Shown here: piece after piece, positions 39,766 to 48,980 of the stretch
Layout of the letters: each line of letters begins with the position of its first letter
How positions within the stretch are numbered: position 1 is the stretch's first letter
Assembly: GCF_019668465.1 (NCBI RefSeq)
Contig: NZ_AP024828.1
Span: 4,092,001 to 4,156,000, forward strand
DNA length: 64,000 bases
Origin: Mycobacterium senriense
Lineage (GTDB): Bacteria > Actinomycetota > Actinomycetes > Mycobacteriales > Mycobacteriaceae
Reading direction: 5' to 3'
Program-made: the position numbers and the translations under genes
Notes under the pieces: generated by a model
What the model was told of the DNA's origin: nothing
Databases searched by the model: none
The model's input: only the letters and a program-made list of their open reading frames with translations

Positions 39766-40848
39766 TCAACGCGTACCCGCCGCGTGCTCGATGACCTGAA
39801 CTCCCGCACCGGAACCCGACACCACATACAAGGTGTCTGACGCTTCGTCGAAGGCCAGTGAATTCGGTTGCTGCACGGTCGGGTAACGCACCTTTTCGAC
39901 GGGAATTCCGGTTGATAGATCGTAACCAATGACGATATTGGAAACGGTCTGCGAAACCCAGGCTAACGCGCGGGAGGCGGCCAGGCCGTACGGCGCCTGC
40001 GGAACCGGGTAGGCCTGACGCAGGATCAGCGGGTCCACGCCGTACACCAGCAGCTGGCCGCCGCGGGTATCGGCCACCAACACCCGGCCCGCCGGATCGG
40101 CGGCCATCGTGGTGGCGCCCCGGCCCGCGCGCAGCGCCTGCTGGGCATGGCCGTCCGCGTCGATCGTCGTCACCGACGTCTGCCCACGGTCCAGCACCAC
40201 TGTCGTATTGCCTTGTGTGGCAAGCGAATCGACGCGGGCGAATATCTTGTTCCGGCTGGTGGCGGTCGCAGTGGTGCCGGTGCCCGGCGCCTGGGAGGCC
40301 GGTGTTGGAGAAGCAAAGGTGTAGACGGCGCCGTCGGCGCTGCCCAGCACCAGCCTGCCGTCGGCACGCTGTGCCACCGCAGTGAATTCGGTCTGGATGG
40401 CGTCGGCGACGGCTACTTGGGTCACTCGACCGGTGGACAGCTCGACCGTGAGGTATCCGCCGCGGGCGGCCAAGTAGGCGGTTCCGTGGCCGTCGTCTAC
40501 CAACGCGGTCGCCGGTCCCGGCAGCTCCACGACCCGCGGCGGGGCCTGCGGATCGCCGAACACGGTGATGCTGGCGGGCGCGGCCGGGTCGTCGCCCGGC
40601 GTCAGGACCGCCAGCTGATGGGTGCCGCCGTCGAAGACCGCCGCCGCGGCGCGAGCGGCCAGCGGCCGCACCGCCCCGGCCGGCTGCTGCGACGCCGGCG
40701 GTGACACGGCGGCGCGCGCCGGTTCGATGGTGCGAGGCGCCGTGTCGAGCGGATTCGACGAACATCCGGCTACCGCGCTCAGCAAAACCGCGAGCCCCAA
40801 TGCACGGCCTTGAACTGCCAGCTTGTGGCGGAGATGCCGTGACAGCAA
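39766..40848 (-). CDS. lppL: Lipoprotein LppL, beta-propeller-like
   Basis: A secreted lipoprotein of about 360 aa. A leader with [20 protein letters not shown] ends in the lipobox SAVAGC. The mature part has repeated short beta-strand units ([23 protein letters not shown] and similar) with [13 protein letters not shown] and [19 protein letters not shown], as in YncE-like propellers. I placed the start at TTG 40848, which follows GAGGGAAAAG and puts the lipid-bearing Cys at residue 29; the open frame reaches 40938 (390 aa) but would give an overlong leader. Upstream of pyrD as in M. tuberculosis. Confidence 0.8.
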   Translation of the reverse strand: MLSRHLRHKLAVQGRALGLAVLLSAVAGCSSNPLDTAPRTIEPARAAVSPPASQQPAGAVRPLAARAAAAVFDGGTHQLAVLTPGDDPAAPASITVFGDPQAPPRVVELPGPATALVDDGHGTAYLAARGGYLTVELSTGRVTQVAVADAIQTEFTAVAQRADGRLVLGSADGAVYTFASPTPASQAPGTGTTATATSRNKIFARVDSLATQGNTTVVLDRGQTSVTTIDADGHAQQALRAGRGATTMAADPAGRVLVADTRGGQLLVYGVDPLILRQAYPVPQAPYGLAASRALAWVSQTVSNIVIGYDLSTGIPVEKVRYPTVQQPNSLAFDEASDTLYVVSGSGAGVQVIEHAAGTR

Positions 40849-40958
40849 TTCTTTTCCCTCGTGGTTCGGCGGTGGAACACAAATTCTAAGGAACGCTTTC
40901 GCATCCAACAGGGCCATGCTGCCTGCGTCCCTGTCCATCGGCGAGGTATGGTCGGCTC

Positions 40959-41261
40959 ATGGCCGTCACCGCTGACCGTCATTTGGCGCAGAATGAGTTT
41001 GCTGTCGAGGACATGTCGACAGGCATTTCCGCTAGCGGGTACGGACAAGTCGGTGATGGGCGAAGTTTTTCGTTCCACATCGAGAACCGATCCCTTGTCG
41101 TCGAGGTTTACCGGCCGCGCCTGGCGGGGCCCGTTCCGCAGGCCGATGAGGTGGTCGCCAGGGCGGTCCGCAGCCTGGTCGACCTCGACCTCACCGACGA
41201 GCGCAGCCTGAGCGCTGCGGTGCGCGACTCCGTGGCGCACGCGGAGCCGGTTTCGCGGTAG
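40959..41261 (+). CDS. Conserved small protein, function unknown
   Basis: A 100-aa soluble protein from ATG 40959 (MAVTADRHLAQNEFAVEDM) with VEVYRPRLAGPVPQADEVVARAVRSLVDLDLTDERSL at its centre (interrupted here by no gap). No signal or membrane segment. It resembles the small conserved protein that sits between lppL and uppP in M. tuberculosis, but I cannot be sure. Divergent from lppL. The stop runs into a repeat cluster. Confidence 0.6.
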   Translation: MAVTADRHLAQNEFAVEDMSTGISASGYGQVGDGRSFSFHIENRSLVVEVYRPRLAGPVPQADEVVARAVRSLVDLDLTDERSLSAAVRDSVAHAEPVSR

Positions 41262-41357
41262 TGGCGATCGCAAGCGCGGCCGTGGCGATCGCAAGCGCGG
41301 CGTAGCCGGGCGAAGCGGGTCGCCACTACAGGCCAAGCCGGGCGAAGCGGTCGCCAC
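41261..41357. repeat. Compound intergenic repeat
   Basis: GTGGCGATCGCAAGCGCGGC occurs twice (41261-41280 and 41282-41301). A second element, GCCGGGCGAAGCG(G)GTCGCCAC, follows twice (41305-41326 and 41337-41357) in an orientation that makes its end (TCGCCAC) the complement of the first element's start (GTGGCGA). A related sequence GGTGATCGCAAGGGCGGC lies at 43611-43628. The arrangement can fold into hairpins. Confidence 0.7.
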
Positions 41358-41409
41358 CATTGGCGCTAGTCCTGCCCGGACCCGTCCACCGGGTACCGTC
41401 GTGGTCGAT

Positions 41410-42159
41410 ATGACCGTCATCCTGTTACGGCACGGCCGCTCGAGTTCGAACACGGCGGGCGTACTCGCCGGTCGCTCCGAGGGCGTCGACCTCGATGACA
41501 AGGGCCGTGAACAGGCGGACGGCCTGATCGATCGGATTGGTGATCTGCCGATCCGGGAGCTGGTCAGTTCGCCGCTGCTGCGCTGCCGTCGCACCCTCGA
41601 CCCGTTGGCCGACGCGCTATGCCTGACGCCGCTCGTCGACGATCGACTCGCCGAAGTCGACTACGGCGAGTGGACGGGCCGTAAGCTCGGCGATTTGGTC
41701 AGCGAGCCGCTGTGGAAGGTCGTTCAGGCGCATCCCAGCGCGGCGGTGTTCCCCGGCGGCGAGGGCCTCGCTCAGGTGCAGGCGCGGGCCGTGTTCGCCG
41801 TGCGCGAGCACGACCGCCGGCTGGCCGCCGACCACGGCGGCGATGTGCTGTGGGTCGCTTGCACTCACGGTGATGTCATCAAGGCGGTCATCGCCGACGC
41901 GTACGGCATCCACCTGGACGGGTTCCAGCGGGTCACCGCCGATCCGGCTTCGGTGAGCGTGATCCGCTACACCGAGCTGCGCCCGTTTGTGTTGCATGTC
42001 AACCACACCGGCGCGCGGCTGTCCGCCGCCCTGCGGGCCGGGCCCCCGGCAAAGGAAGACGCGAAGCCCGAAACCGACCCCAAGTCCAACGGAGAGCCCC
42101 AGGAATCGGCCGCCGCGGTACCGTCCAGCGACGCGGTGGTCGGCGGTTCCACGGATTAA
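41410..42159 (+). CDS. Histidine phosphatase (phosphoglycerate mutase-like)
   Basis: A 249-aa member of the histidine phosphatase superfamily, the mycobacterial MSMEG_4193 type. The phosphate-accepting motif LLRHGRSSSN is at the N-terminus, the second catalytic His is in VACTHGDVIK, and EVDYGEWTGRK is also conserved. Probably an acid phosphatase rather than a glycolytic mutase. Start ATG 41410 puts the RHG motif at residues 7-9; GTG 41401 is an alternative. The C-terminal 40 residues are low-complexity and acidic. It begins a run of co-oriented genes ending with mshC. Confidence 0.9.
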   Translation: MTVILLRHGRSSSNTAGVLAGRSEGVDLDDKGREQADGLIDRIGDLPIRELVSSPLLRCRRTLDPLADALCLTPLVDDRLAEVDYGEWTGRKLGDLVSEPLWKVVQAHPSAAVFPGGEGLAQVQARAVFAVREHDRRLAADHGGDVLWVACTHGDVIKAVIADAYGIHLDGFQRVTADPASVSVIRYTELRPFVLHVNHTGARLSAALRAGPPAKEDAKPETDPKSNGEPQESAAAVPSSDAVVGGSTD

Positions 42160-42221
42160 TTCGGCGGCTACCTCCATCGGATCGCACGGCGGTGGCAACA
42201 GCCGGTATTTTGGGAAGTGCC

Positions 42222-42809
42222 ATGGCCCGCGCAATTCACGTCTTCCGCACACCCGACCGCTTCGTGGCCGGGACCGTCGGTCAGCCCGGAAACCGCACGT
42301 TCTACATCCAGGCTGTGCACGACGCCCGAGTGGTGTCGGTGATTTTGGAAAAACAGCAGGTGGCGGTGCTCTCCGAACGCATCGGTGCGCTGCTGCTCGA
42401 GGTGAACCGCAGGTTCGGCACGCCCGTCCCACCGGAGCCCGCCGAGATCGAGGATCTCGATCCGTTGGTCACTCCCGTGGACGCCGAGTTCCGGGTCGGA
42501 ACCATGGGCCTGGGTTGGGATTCGGAGGCCCAGACGGTGGTGGTCGAGTTGCTGGCGGTCACCGACGCCGAGTTCGACGCGTCGGTGGTGCTCGACGACA
42601 CCGAAGAGGGTCCCGACGCGGTGCGGGTGTTCCTGACGCCGGAGTCGGCCCGCCAATTCGCCACCCGCTCCAATCGCGTCATCTCCGCGGGACGTCCACC
42701 GTGTCCGTTGTGCGACGAACCGCTGGACCCAGAGGGCCATATCTGTGCACGCGCCAACGGATATCGGCGCAGTGCGCTGCTCGGGCCTGACGATGACCCC
42801 GAGGTCTGA
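42222..42809 (+). CDS. DUF3090 protein with C-terminal Cys cluster
   Basis: A 195-aa protein of the DUF3090 family (MARAIHVFRTPDRFVAGTVGQPG...). It ends with CPLCDEPLDPEGHICARANG, a zinc-ribbon-like C-x2-C-x9-H-x-C pattern. Function unknown, but it is always found with the SCO1664-type gene and the histidine phosphatase in actinobacteria. The ATG is chosen because homology begins there; the longer frame to 42192 is not supported. It overlaps the next gene by 17 nt. Confidence 0.88.
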   Translation: MARAIHVFRTPDRFVAGTVGQPGNRTFYIQAVHDARVVSVILEKQQVAVLSERIGALLLEVNRRFGTPVPPEPAEIEDLDPLVTPVDAEFRVGTMGLGWDSEAQTVVVELLAVTDAEFDASVVLDDTEEGPDAVRVFLTPESARQFATRSNRVISAGRPPCPLCDEPLDPEGHICARANGYRRSALLGPDDDPEV

Positions 42810-43608
42810 CGACCGTGAGGTGTTGCGCGACGGCGAGCTGACGGTCATCGGACGGATCCGCTCAGCCAGCAACGGCACCTTCCTCTGCGAATCCACGCTC
42901 GGCGAGACCAGCGTGCACTGCGTCTACAAGCCGGTCGCCGGGGAGGCCCCGCTGTGGGATTTTCCGGACGGGACGCTGGCCGGCCGCGAACGGGCCGCGT
43001 ATCTGGTCTCCGCGAAGTTGGGCTGGAACATCGTGCCCTACACGATCATTCGGCACGGGCCGGCGGGCCCGGGCATGCTGCAGCGGTGGGTGCAGCAACC
43101 CGGCGACGCGGTCGACAGCGAGCCGCGGCCGGGGCCGGATCTGGTCGACCTGTTTCCCGCCGGCACCAGGCAGCCGGGCTACCTGCCGGTGCTGCGCGCC
43201 CTCGACTACGCCGGCGACGAGGTCGTCCTGATGCACGCCGACGACATTCGCCTGTGGCGGATGGCGGTGTTCGACGTGCTGGTCAACAACGCCGACCGCA
43301 AGGGCGGGCACGTGCTGCGCGACCTCGACGGCCACATCTTCGGGGTCGACCACGGCGTGTGCCTGCACGTCGAGGACAAACTGCGCACGGTGCTGTGGGG
43401 ATGGGCCGGCAAGCCGATCGACGATCACACGTGCAAGGCCGTGGCCGGCTTGGTAGACGCGCTGGACGATCAGTTCGGCGACGAGCTGGCCGAGCACATC
43501 ACCCGGGCCGAGATCGCCGCGCTGCGCCTGCGCGCGCACACGCTGCTGGACAACCCGGTGATGCCCGGACCCAACCGGCATCGCCCCATCCCGTGGCCGG
43601 CTTTTTAG
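42793..43608 (+). CDS. SCO1664-family protein (phosphatidylinositol-kinase-like fold)
   Basis: A 271-aa protein of the SCO1664 family. Two segments recall the catalytic loop and metal motif of PI3/PI4-kinase-like enzymes: VLVNNADRKGGHVLRD and IFGVDHGVCLH, with the nucleotide-binding VYKP further up. Activity has not been shown as far as I know. Start ATG 42793 lies inside the DUF3090 gene (17-nt overlap), indicating coupled translation. Confidence 0.8.
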   Translation: MTPRSDDREVLRDGELTVIGRIRSASNGTFLCESTLGETSVHCVYKPVAGEAPLWDFPDGTLAGRERAAYLVSAKLGWNIVPYTIIRHGPAGPGMLQRWVQQPGDAVDSEPRPGPDLVDLFPAGTRQPGYLPVLRALDYAGDEVVLMHADDIRLWRMAVFDVLVNNADRKGGHVLRDLDGHIFGVDHGVCLHVEDKLRTVLWGWAGKPIDDHTCKAVAGLVDALDDQFGDELAEHITRAEIAALRLRAHTLLDNPVMPGPNRHRPIPWPAF

Positions 43609-43674
43609 CGGTGATCGCAAGGGCGGCGCCGCCTTCGGTGAAGGCCGCGGTATGCCGTCGGCGATACTGAAGCG

Positions 43675-44469
43675 GTGAGCCCCGCCGCCGACGAGATAAC
43701 CGATGCCGCCCTGGCCGCCGATCTCGCCGCCGATGCGGGGGAGTTGCTGCTGAAGGTCCGCGACGAAGTCGGCTTCGGATATCCGTGGGCGCTGGGCGAC
43801 GCGGGCGACAGCCTGGCGAACGCGCTGATACTGCGGCGCCTGCACGAGCAACGGCCCGACGACGCGGTGCTCAGCGAGGAGGCGTACGACGACCTGTCCC
43901 GCCTCAAACACGACCGGGTGTGGATCATCGACCCGCTGGACGGCACGCGCGAGTTCTCCACGCCCGGCCGCGACGACTGGGCGGTGCACATCGCGCTGTG
44001 GCAGCGCCCCACCGGCGGCTCCAGCAACGGCCAGCGCGAAATCACCGACGCGGCGGTGTCGTTGCCGGCCCGCGGGAACATCGTGTACCGCAGCGACACC
44101 GTGACCGCCGCCGCCGCGCGCGTCGGCGTCACCGACACCATCCGCATCGCCGTCAGCGCGACCCGTCCTCCCGCGGTGCTGCACCGGATGCGCCAGACGC
44201 TGCCCATCCAGCCCGTCGCGATCGGCTCGGCGGGCGCGAAGGCGATGGCCATCATCGACGGGCACGTCGACGCCTACGTGCACGCGGGCGGCCAGTGGGA
44301 GTGGGATTCGGCGGCCCCGGCCGGGGTGGTGATGGCCGCGGGGATGCATGCGTCGCGGCTCGACGGATCGCCGATGCGCTACAACCAACTCGACCCGTAT
44401 CTGCCCGACTTCGTGATGTGCCGCGCCGAGCTGGCGCCGATCCTGCTGGGTGCCATCCGCGGCGGGTAA
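43675..44469 (+). CDS. cysQ: 3'-phosphoadenosine 5'-phosphate phosphatase
   Basis: A 264-aa Mg-dependent phosphatase of the FIG (inositol monophosphatase-like) superfamily. In M. tuberculosis the enzyme at this place, CysQ, dephosphorylates PAP and fructose-1,6-bisphosphate or inositol phosphate. Metal-binding motifs: [20 protein letters not shown] and, near the C-terminus, [14 protein letters not shown] start at 43675, 66 bp after the SCO1664-type gene. Sulfur metabolism fits with the mshC gene downstream. Confidence 0.9.
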   Translation: MSPAADEITDAALAADLAADAGELLLKVRDEVGFGYPWALGDAGDSLANALILRRLHEQRPDDAVLSEEAYDDLSRLKHDRVWIIDPLDGTREFSTPGRDDWAVHIALWQRPTGGSSNGQREITDAAVSLPARGNIVYRSDTVTAAAARVGVTDTIRIAVSATRPPAVLHRMRQTLPIQPVAIGSAGAKAMAIIDGHVDAYVHAGGQWEWDSAAPAGVVMAAGMHASRLDGSPMRYNQLDPYLPDFVMCRAELAPILLGAIRGG

Positions 44470-44569
44470 TGCCGAACGGCCGCTACCGCCCCAACCGGCG
44501 CCGCCAGTCTTTCGCCTGTGAGGGCGGGCGATTCAGACTTGCTTCGCCGGCGCGCCTAGGCTGATTGCC

Positions 44570-45805
44570 ATGCAGTCGTGGTCTTCCCCACAGGTCCCGG
44601 TGTTGTCGGGACGCGGTCCGGAGCTTCGGTTGTATGACACGTCTGACCGGCAGGTGCGTCCCGTGGCGGCCGGCTCGACCGCCACGATGTATGTCTGCGG
44701 CATCACCCCGTACGACGCCACCCATCTGGGCCACGCGGCGACATATCTGGCATTCGATCTGATCTACCGGCAGTGGCTGGATCTCGGCCACGACGTCCAC
44801 TACGTACAGAACGTCACCGACGTCGATGATCCGCTGCTGGAGCGCGCCGAGCGGGACGGCATCGACTGGCGCGACCTGGCCGAGCGAGAGGTGTCGCTGT
44901 ACCGCGAAGACATGGCGGCGCTGCGCATTTTGGCGCCCCGCGAATACGTCGGGGCGACCGAGGCGGTCGCCGAGGTCGTCGAACTCGTCGAGAAGATGCT
45001 GGCCTCCGGCGCGGCCTACGTCGTCGAGGGCGAGCACCCCGACATCTACTACCGCGCCGACGCGACTCCGCAGTTCGGCTACGAGTCCGGCTATGACCGC
45101 GACACCATGCTGCGTCTGTTCGCGGAGCGCGGCGGCGACCCGGAACGGCCGGGCAAGACCGACCAACTCGATGCCCTGCTCTGGCGGGCCGCGCGGCCGG
45201 GGGAGCCCAGCTGGCCCTCAGCGTTCGGCGCCGGCCGCCCGGGCTGGCACGTCGAGTGCGCGGCGATCGCGCTCAGCCGCATCGGCAGCGGCCTGGACAT
45301 CCAGGGCGGCGGCAGCGATCTGATCTTCCCGCACCACGAATTCACCGCCGCGCATGCCGAATGTGTGCGCGGCGAGCGGAGATTCGCGCGCCACTACGTG
45401 CACGCCGGGATGATCGGCTGGGACGGGCACAAGATGTCCAAGAGCCGCGGCAACCTGGTGCTGGTGTCGCAGCTGCGCGCCCGGGGCGTCGAGCCGGCGG
45501 CGATCCGGCTGGGGCTGCTGGCCGGGCACTACCGCGGTGACCGGTACTGGAGCGATCAGGTGCTCGACGAGGCCATCGCACGGCTGCAGCGTTGGCGCAG
45601 CGCGGCCGCGCTGCCGGCCGGTCCGGACGCCGCCGACGTGATCGCGCGACTGCGTCAATACCTGGCCGATGACCTGAATACTCCCAAAGCCCTTGCCGCG
45701 CTTGATGGCTGGGCCACCGATGCGCTGGAATACGGTGGCCACGACGCCGAGGCGCCCAAGTTGGTGGCGACCGCCGTCGATGCGCTACTGGGCGTGGCCC
45801 TCTAG
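44570..45805 (+). CDS. mshC: Cysteine:GlcN-Ins ligase of mycothiol synthesis
   Basis: A 411-aa homologue of cysteinyl-tRNA synthetase that joins cysteine to 1-D-myo-inosityl-2-amino-2-deoxy-glucopyranoside, the third step to mycothiol, the main actinobacterial thiol. Class I nucleotide motifs: HLGHA (the HIGH box) after [10 protein letters not shown] with its zinc Cys, and KMSKSRGN. It lacks the C-terminal tRNA-binding extension, which separates MshC from CysS. ATG 44570, in the same direction as cysQ. It converges with the next gene at 45829. Confidence 0.94.
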   Translation: MQSWSSPQVPVLSGRGPELRLYDTSDRQVRPVAAGSTATMYVCGITPYDATHLGHAATYLAFDLIYRQWLDLGHDVHYVQNVTDVDDPLLERAERDGIDWRDLAEREVSLYREDMAALRILAPREYVGATEAVAEVVELVEKMLASGAAYVVEGEHPDIYYRADATPQFGYESGYDRDTMLRLFAERGGDPERPGKTDQLDALLWRAARPGEPSWPSAFGAGRPGWHVECAAIALSRIGSGLDIQGGGSDLIFPHHEFTAAHAECVRGERRFARHYVHAGMIGWDGHKMSKSRGNLVLVSQLRARGVEPAAIRLGLLAGHYRGDRYWSDQVLDEAIARLQRWRSAAALPAGPDAADVIARLRQYLADDLNTPKALAALDGWATDALEYGGHDAEAPKLVATAVDALLGVAL

Positions 45806-45828
45806 CCGACGCGGCGGCATGCCGTCGG

Positions 45829-47040
45829 TCACGCCGGCAGAGCCGTTCCCGCGCCGGGTTCATCCGGGTTGACCCGTGCGGTGGCCGTCAGCGCGGGCGT
45901 CCACCATTTCGCCAGCGCCAACAGATCGACGGCTTCTTCGTAGAGGTTTGTTGAACGGGAGCGCACCGCAAAAGCCTTATCGGGTGCCTCGGGTCGATGT
46001 CCGGCGGCCTTGGCCTCGGCGGCGCGCGCCAGTTCGAAAGCGGTTGTCGCGGAGTCTCGTTCGTCGGCCGGCACCGAGTGCTCATGGAGGAAATGGGCCA
46101 GCTGGTCCGGAGCCGTACTACGCACGTAGTGGCGCAGCTGCAGGATCGCGTCGCGGATTTCGATGACGGTTTGGTGCAGCTGGAGAGTGGTCTTCTGGAA
46201 TCGCCGCTGGTCATGCTCGATACTGAAACTGCTTTCCGGCACCACGGCTGTCATGCTGAGCCGCAGTGGCTGTAAACGGTTCCAGGTGCGGCTGATGCGG
46301 TCCAACCCGAAAAACGAATGCAGCCTGACGACGAGCGGCACCGCACCGAAGAGATAGACGATGACGGCCCTCCATAGGAACTCCGAACCGTGAACCCGGA
46401 CCCGGAATCCAACGGTGTGGGTCCAGCCGAGCTGGTCGCTCACCGCCAGCACCAGCGCCTCCATGCACGCTGCCGCCGTCACGACAACCGCAAGGATCGC
46501 GGCGGTGGCGAGCAGCGATTCGCGACGCTCGGTGGCTCTGATCAGCTCGGAGCCGAACATCCACAGCAGCCGCATCAACAGGATGACGCTCATGGTCAGG
46601 TACAGGCTCAGCGCCAGGACCGCGTCCCAGCCGCCGGACACCGCAAACGTCTGCCCCGCAACGCGCGCACGGGTACCCGCACCCAGGAATGCCACCGACA
46701 ACGCGACGGCGGCCAGGCGGTAATAGCGGTGACTGCGGCGTGTTTCCTCCGGTGAGATCTTGTTCCACAGCATGGTGAACCCGACGAATTCACCGCTCGC
46801 TAAAATCATTGCGACGCAGGATAATTGCTGAGCGGTGGTCGCAGTCATGAGAGCGCTTTGGGACAACACCGCTTCGACCTTGCGCTCACGCAACAGCTGG
46901 GCCAGCAGCAGCCAAGCCATCACATTGTTGAGGTAGGTCTGGTACAGGTTGGCCCTGCACCATCGGAAACGCGCCGCGAGAACGATCGCCATGATCGTGA
47001 TCACGGGCCACGCGATGATGCCCGGGATGGTGGAGGTCAC
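45829..47040 (-). CDS. MAB_1171c/DUF6545-type seven-helix membrane protein
   Basis: A 403-aa protein with about seven hydrophobic segments in the first 270 residues (PGIIAWPVITIMAIVLAARF; LSCVAMILASGEFVGFTMLW; LAAVALSVAFLGAG; WDAVLALSLYLTMSVILLM; TAAILAVVVTAAACMEALVL; LWRAVIVYLFGAVPLVV) and a soluble C-terminal domain. It resembles the mycobacterial MAB_1171c family, annotated as putative transporters without experimental proof. The GTG start overlaps the stop of the metallopeptidase gene by 4 nt. Third gene of a coupled operon with an EspR-like regulator. Confidence 0.78.
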   Translation of the reverse strand: MTSTIPGIIAWPVITIMAIVLAARFRWCRANLYQTYLNNVMAWLLLAQLLRERKVEAVLSQSALMTATTAQQLSCVAMILASGEFVGFTMLWNKISPEETRRSHRYYRLAAVALSVAFLGAGTRARVAGQTFAVSGGWDAVLALSLYLTMSVILLMRLLWMFGSELIRATERRESLLATAAILAVVVTAAACMEALVLAVSDQLGWTHTVGFRVRVHGSEFLWRAVIVYLFGAVPLVVRLHSFFGLDRISRTWNRLQPLRLSMTAVVPESSFSIEHDQRRFQKTTLQLHQTVIEIRDAILQLRHYVRSTAPDQLAHFLHEHSVPADERDSATTAFELARAAEAKAAGHRPEAPDKAFAVRSRSTNLYEEAVDLLALAKWWTPALTATARVNPDEPGAGTALPA

Positions 47041-47534
47041 TGGCGGCGGAAGAAGGCGCTACGCATCATGGAGTGACGTTCGGCCGCCTCAGCGGCGGCG
47101 ATCAACAATAAAGACGCGAACATCTCGGCATCGCGCTCCTGGTCACTCGCGTAGTCGCCACGTCCCAACACCGCGCGCACCGTGTCGGGATCGAGGTCGG
47201 GCAAGGCCTGGCACACTGCCGCATCGCAGGGGCGGCTGGCGCTGCGACCGTGGTCCAGCAGGATATGCCCGATCTCGTGGCCCACGATCTGGTCGATGTG
47301 GTAGTCGGTGGTTCCGGTCTCGTGCAGGATCACGTCTTCGTCGTCGCAGGCCAGCCAGAGCCCGCACGGGCTGTCCGCCAGCGAGGCCGTATCCGCCGGG
47401 ACGAGCCGGATGGGCCGGCCGCGCATTTGGCCCAGGTTCTCGATGAAAACGTTTCGGTCCCAGGGGACAGGGATCGGGAGCGTGCGCGTCAGCGCAAGGA
47501 TGTCAGCGTTTGATGCCGGCATCGAGCTGGCCAT
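47037..47534 (-). CDS. ImmA/IrrE-type metallopeptidase
   Basis: A 165-aa protein with the zinc-peptidase motif HEIGHILLDH (HExxH) at about residues 86-95 and a downstream DAEMFASLLL helix, typical of the ImmA/IrrE (COG2856) family. ImmA of ICEBs1 cleaves the XRE repressor ImmR, and IrrE cleaves DdrO; here the neighbouring upstream gene is an XRE-type regulator, so proteolysis of it is a reasonable guess. ATG 47534 lies inside the regulator gene (32-nt overlap). The stop overlaps the start of the membrane gene. Confidence 0.85.
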   Translation of the reverse strand: MASSMPASNADILALTRTLPIPVPWDRNVFIENLGQMRGRPIRLVPADTASLADSPCGLWLACDDEDVILHETGTTDYHIDQIVGHEIGHILLDHGRSASRPCDAAVCQALPDLDPDTVRAVLGRGDYASDQERDAEMFASLLLIAAAEAAERHSMMRSAFFRRQ

Positions 47535-47982
47535 CCCGCCGGGAGGAGATAGGGGGTAGTCGTTCGAGTTCGCGGAGGTGATCGACGATCGCTGCGAGGC
47601 TGTTGAGAGCCTGGGGAGTCAAGCCGGATGCACGGGCCGCCAGATCGCGTACGCCGTTGTCACGCAACGCCTGCAAGAGATTCAATTGCGCGTCGATCGC
47701 CGGGTCGGTGCCACGATCCACCAGATAGGACGGCGGCACGCCGAAATAGTCGGCGATCGCCCGTAAATGGGCGACGGTGGGGTTTGTCTTGAGGCCGCTT
47801 CTGAGTTGCCAAAGGTAAGCCGGGCTGATCGGGACGCCGGTTTTATCGGTGATTGCCGCCGCGGCCGCGGCGTTGGAGAGCGGGGGCGTGCCCGCCTTGC
47901 GCATCAGCTCGAAGAGCTTGTTCAGGCGCGCTGCCAACCCGCTGTCATCCGGCCCTTTGTCCTTGGTGCCATCGACTTCCAA
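47503..47982 (-). CDS. EspR-like XRE-family DNA-binding protein
   Basis: A 159-aa helix-turn-helix protein. LAARLNKLFELMRKAG, then ISPAYLWQLRSGLKTNPTVAHLRAIADYFGVPPSYL is the HTH, very like EspR of M. tuberculosis (APYLSQLRSGNRTNPS..., by memory). The C-terminal part (LQALRDNGVRDLAARASGLTPQALNSL) matches EspR's dimerisation helices. The start is TTG 47982; an internal TTG before AARLNKLF is possible. First gene of the operon with the ImmA-type peptidase. EspR-type proteins bind DNA at distant sites and act as global regulators. Confidence 0.82.
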   Translation of the reverse strand: MEVDGTKDKGPDDSGLAARLNKLFELMRKAGTPPLSNAAAAAAITDKTGVPISPAYLWQLRSGLKTNPTVAHLRAIADYFGVPPSYLVDRGTDPAIDAQLNLLQALRDNGVRDLAARASGLTPQALNSLAAIVDHLRELERLPPISSRRDGQLDAGIKR

Positions 47983-48980
47983 TGCACTCTCATTTCATCC
48001 GAACGTCACCTGTGTGTACTCATGTTACAGGCGCGCCCATGGCGACCCACCCCCGATTGGCCATGCTGTGCCTTTCCAGCTGCACGACCGTGACCTCGGG
48101 GTCTGTAGCCGGTGAAGCGCTTCACCGCGTTTATCCACAGGCGTCCCCGCTCGGTTTTACATTTTCATCAACGTACGGTTGAATGCGTGGCGTGTACTGC
48201 GGTGTACAGTTCGCCACGAGGTTTTCGCACCGTGAGTCGGCGATCGCCGCGCTCATTACCCAGTGCGGGGTCCCGGCTTTGCTGGCGAGCGGCGTGGGGC
48301 CAGTGCGATCGCGCTGGATCGACCTTCGATCATGGGGCGCCGATGCAATTGGCGTTTCACATCCCGCGCAGCCGCCTGGATCGCGCAGGCGAAGCAACGT
48401 ACGGCGAATTGGACCAGCAGGACGCGAGGTTGTGGCATCGCGCAGCAAAGTCGAACTGGCGCCTGATGCCCGCCACAGACCAGTCCTGGCGTTGTCTACA
48501 TGGCGCCCGACTCGGATATCGAGGCGCCACTAAAAGCCGCATTCCCCGTGCTGGCCAGCACCGCCGGCGTTGTTAGCCAGTTTGCAATCCAAGACCTGAA
48601 CTTTCGTAGGCGTCGCTTCGATCGGCGGTCTCATCCGAAGTCGCGCGCTGGTTTTGTTGTTTGCTGGACACTGCTACTTAAGGCTGGTGTGAATCTATGA
48701 AACACCTGTATAACCCATGCAACAATTTACACGAGTGTCGAATCTCGGTGGGGGAAGACACTTTGCTGTCAAGCCAATTTAGGGGTATATTTTTGGCAAA
48801 TACTGGGCTGGAGAGGGAGTTGAGTCCGGTGCATATGAAGAGCGAGTTGACGCGGCCGCCGGTGGGCAGGCTGCTGCGTCGGCCGCGGGGACGCGACAAC
48901 AATCGGCCACAACGCTTGGCTGTCGTCGCAGGGGCTGGTCGTGGGCCCATTCGGGAGTCGAGGCGCCGCTTGCTGGGCGC
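47983..48980. other. About 1 kb of non-coding or degraded DNA with promoter elements
   Basis: No convincing gene is present. Frames at 48112-48576 and 48697-49032 are rich in Arg, Cys and Trp and look like chance frames. The left part contains CCTGT (48009-48013) and ACAGG (48027-48031) as inverted arms beside the regulator start, a possible operator. The right part (about 48690-48830) is unusually AT-rich and may carry the promoter for the first LuxR-type gene. GTGTAC appears twice (48191 and 48201). Confidence 0.4.

Noticed and set aside
48009..48031. CCTGT...ACAGG as an operator of the EspR-like gene
   Set aside because: Only five bases pair with a 13-base spacer, too weak to list as a site; mentioned only within the gap.
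48112..48576. 154-codon plus-strand frame upstream of the LuxR genes
   Set aside because: Very rich in Arg, Cys and Trp and without recognisable similarity; looks like chance.
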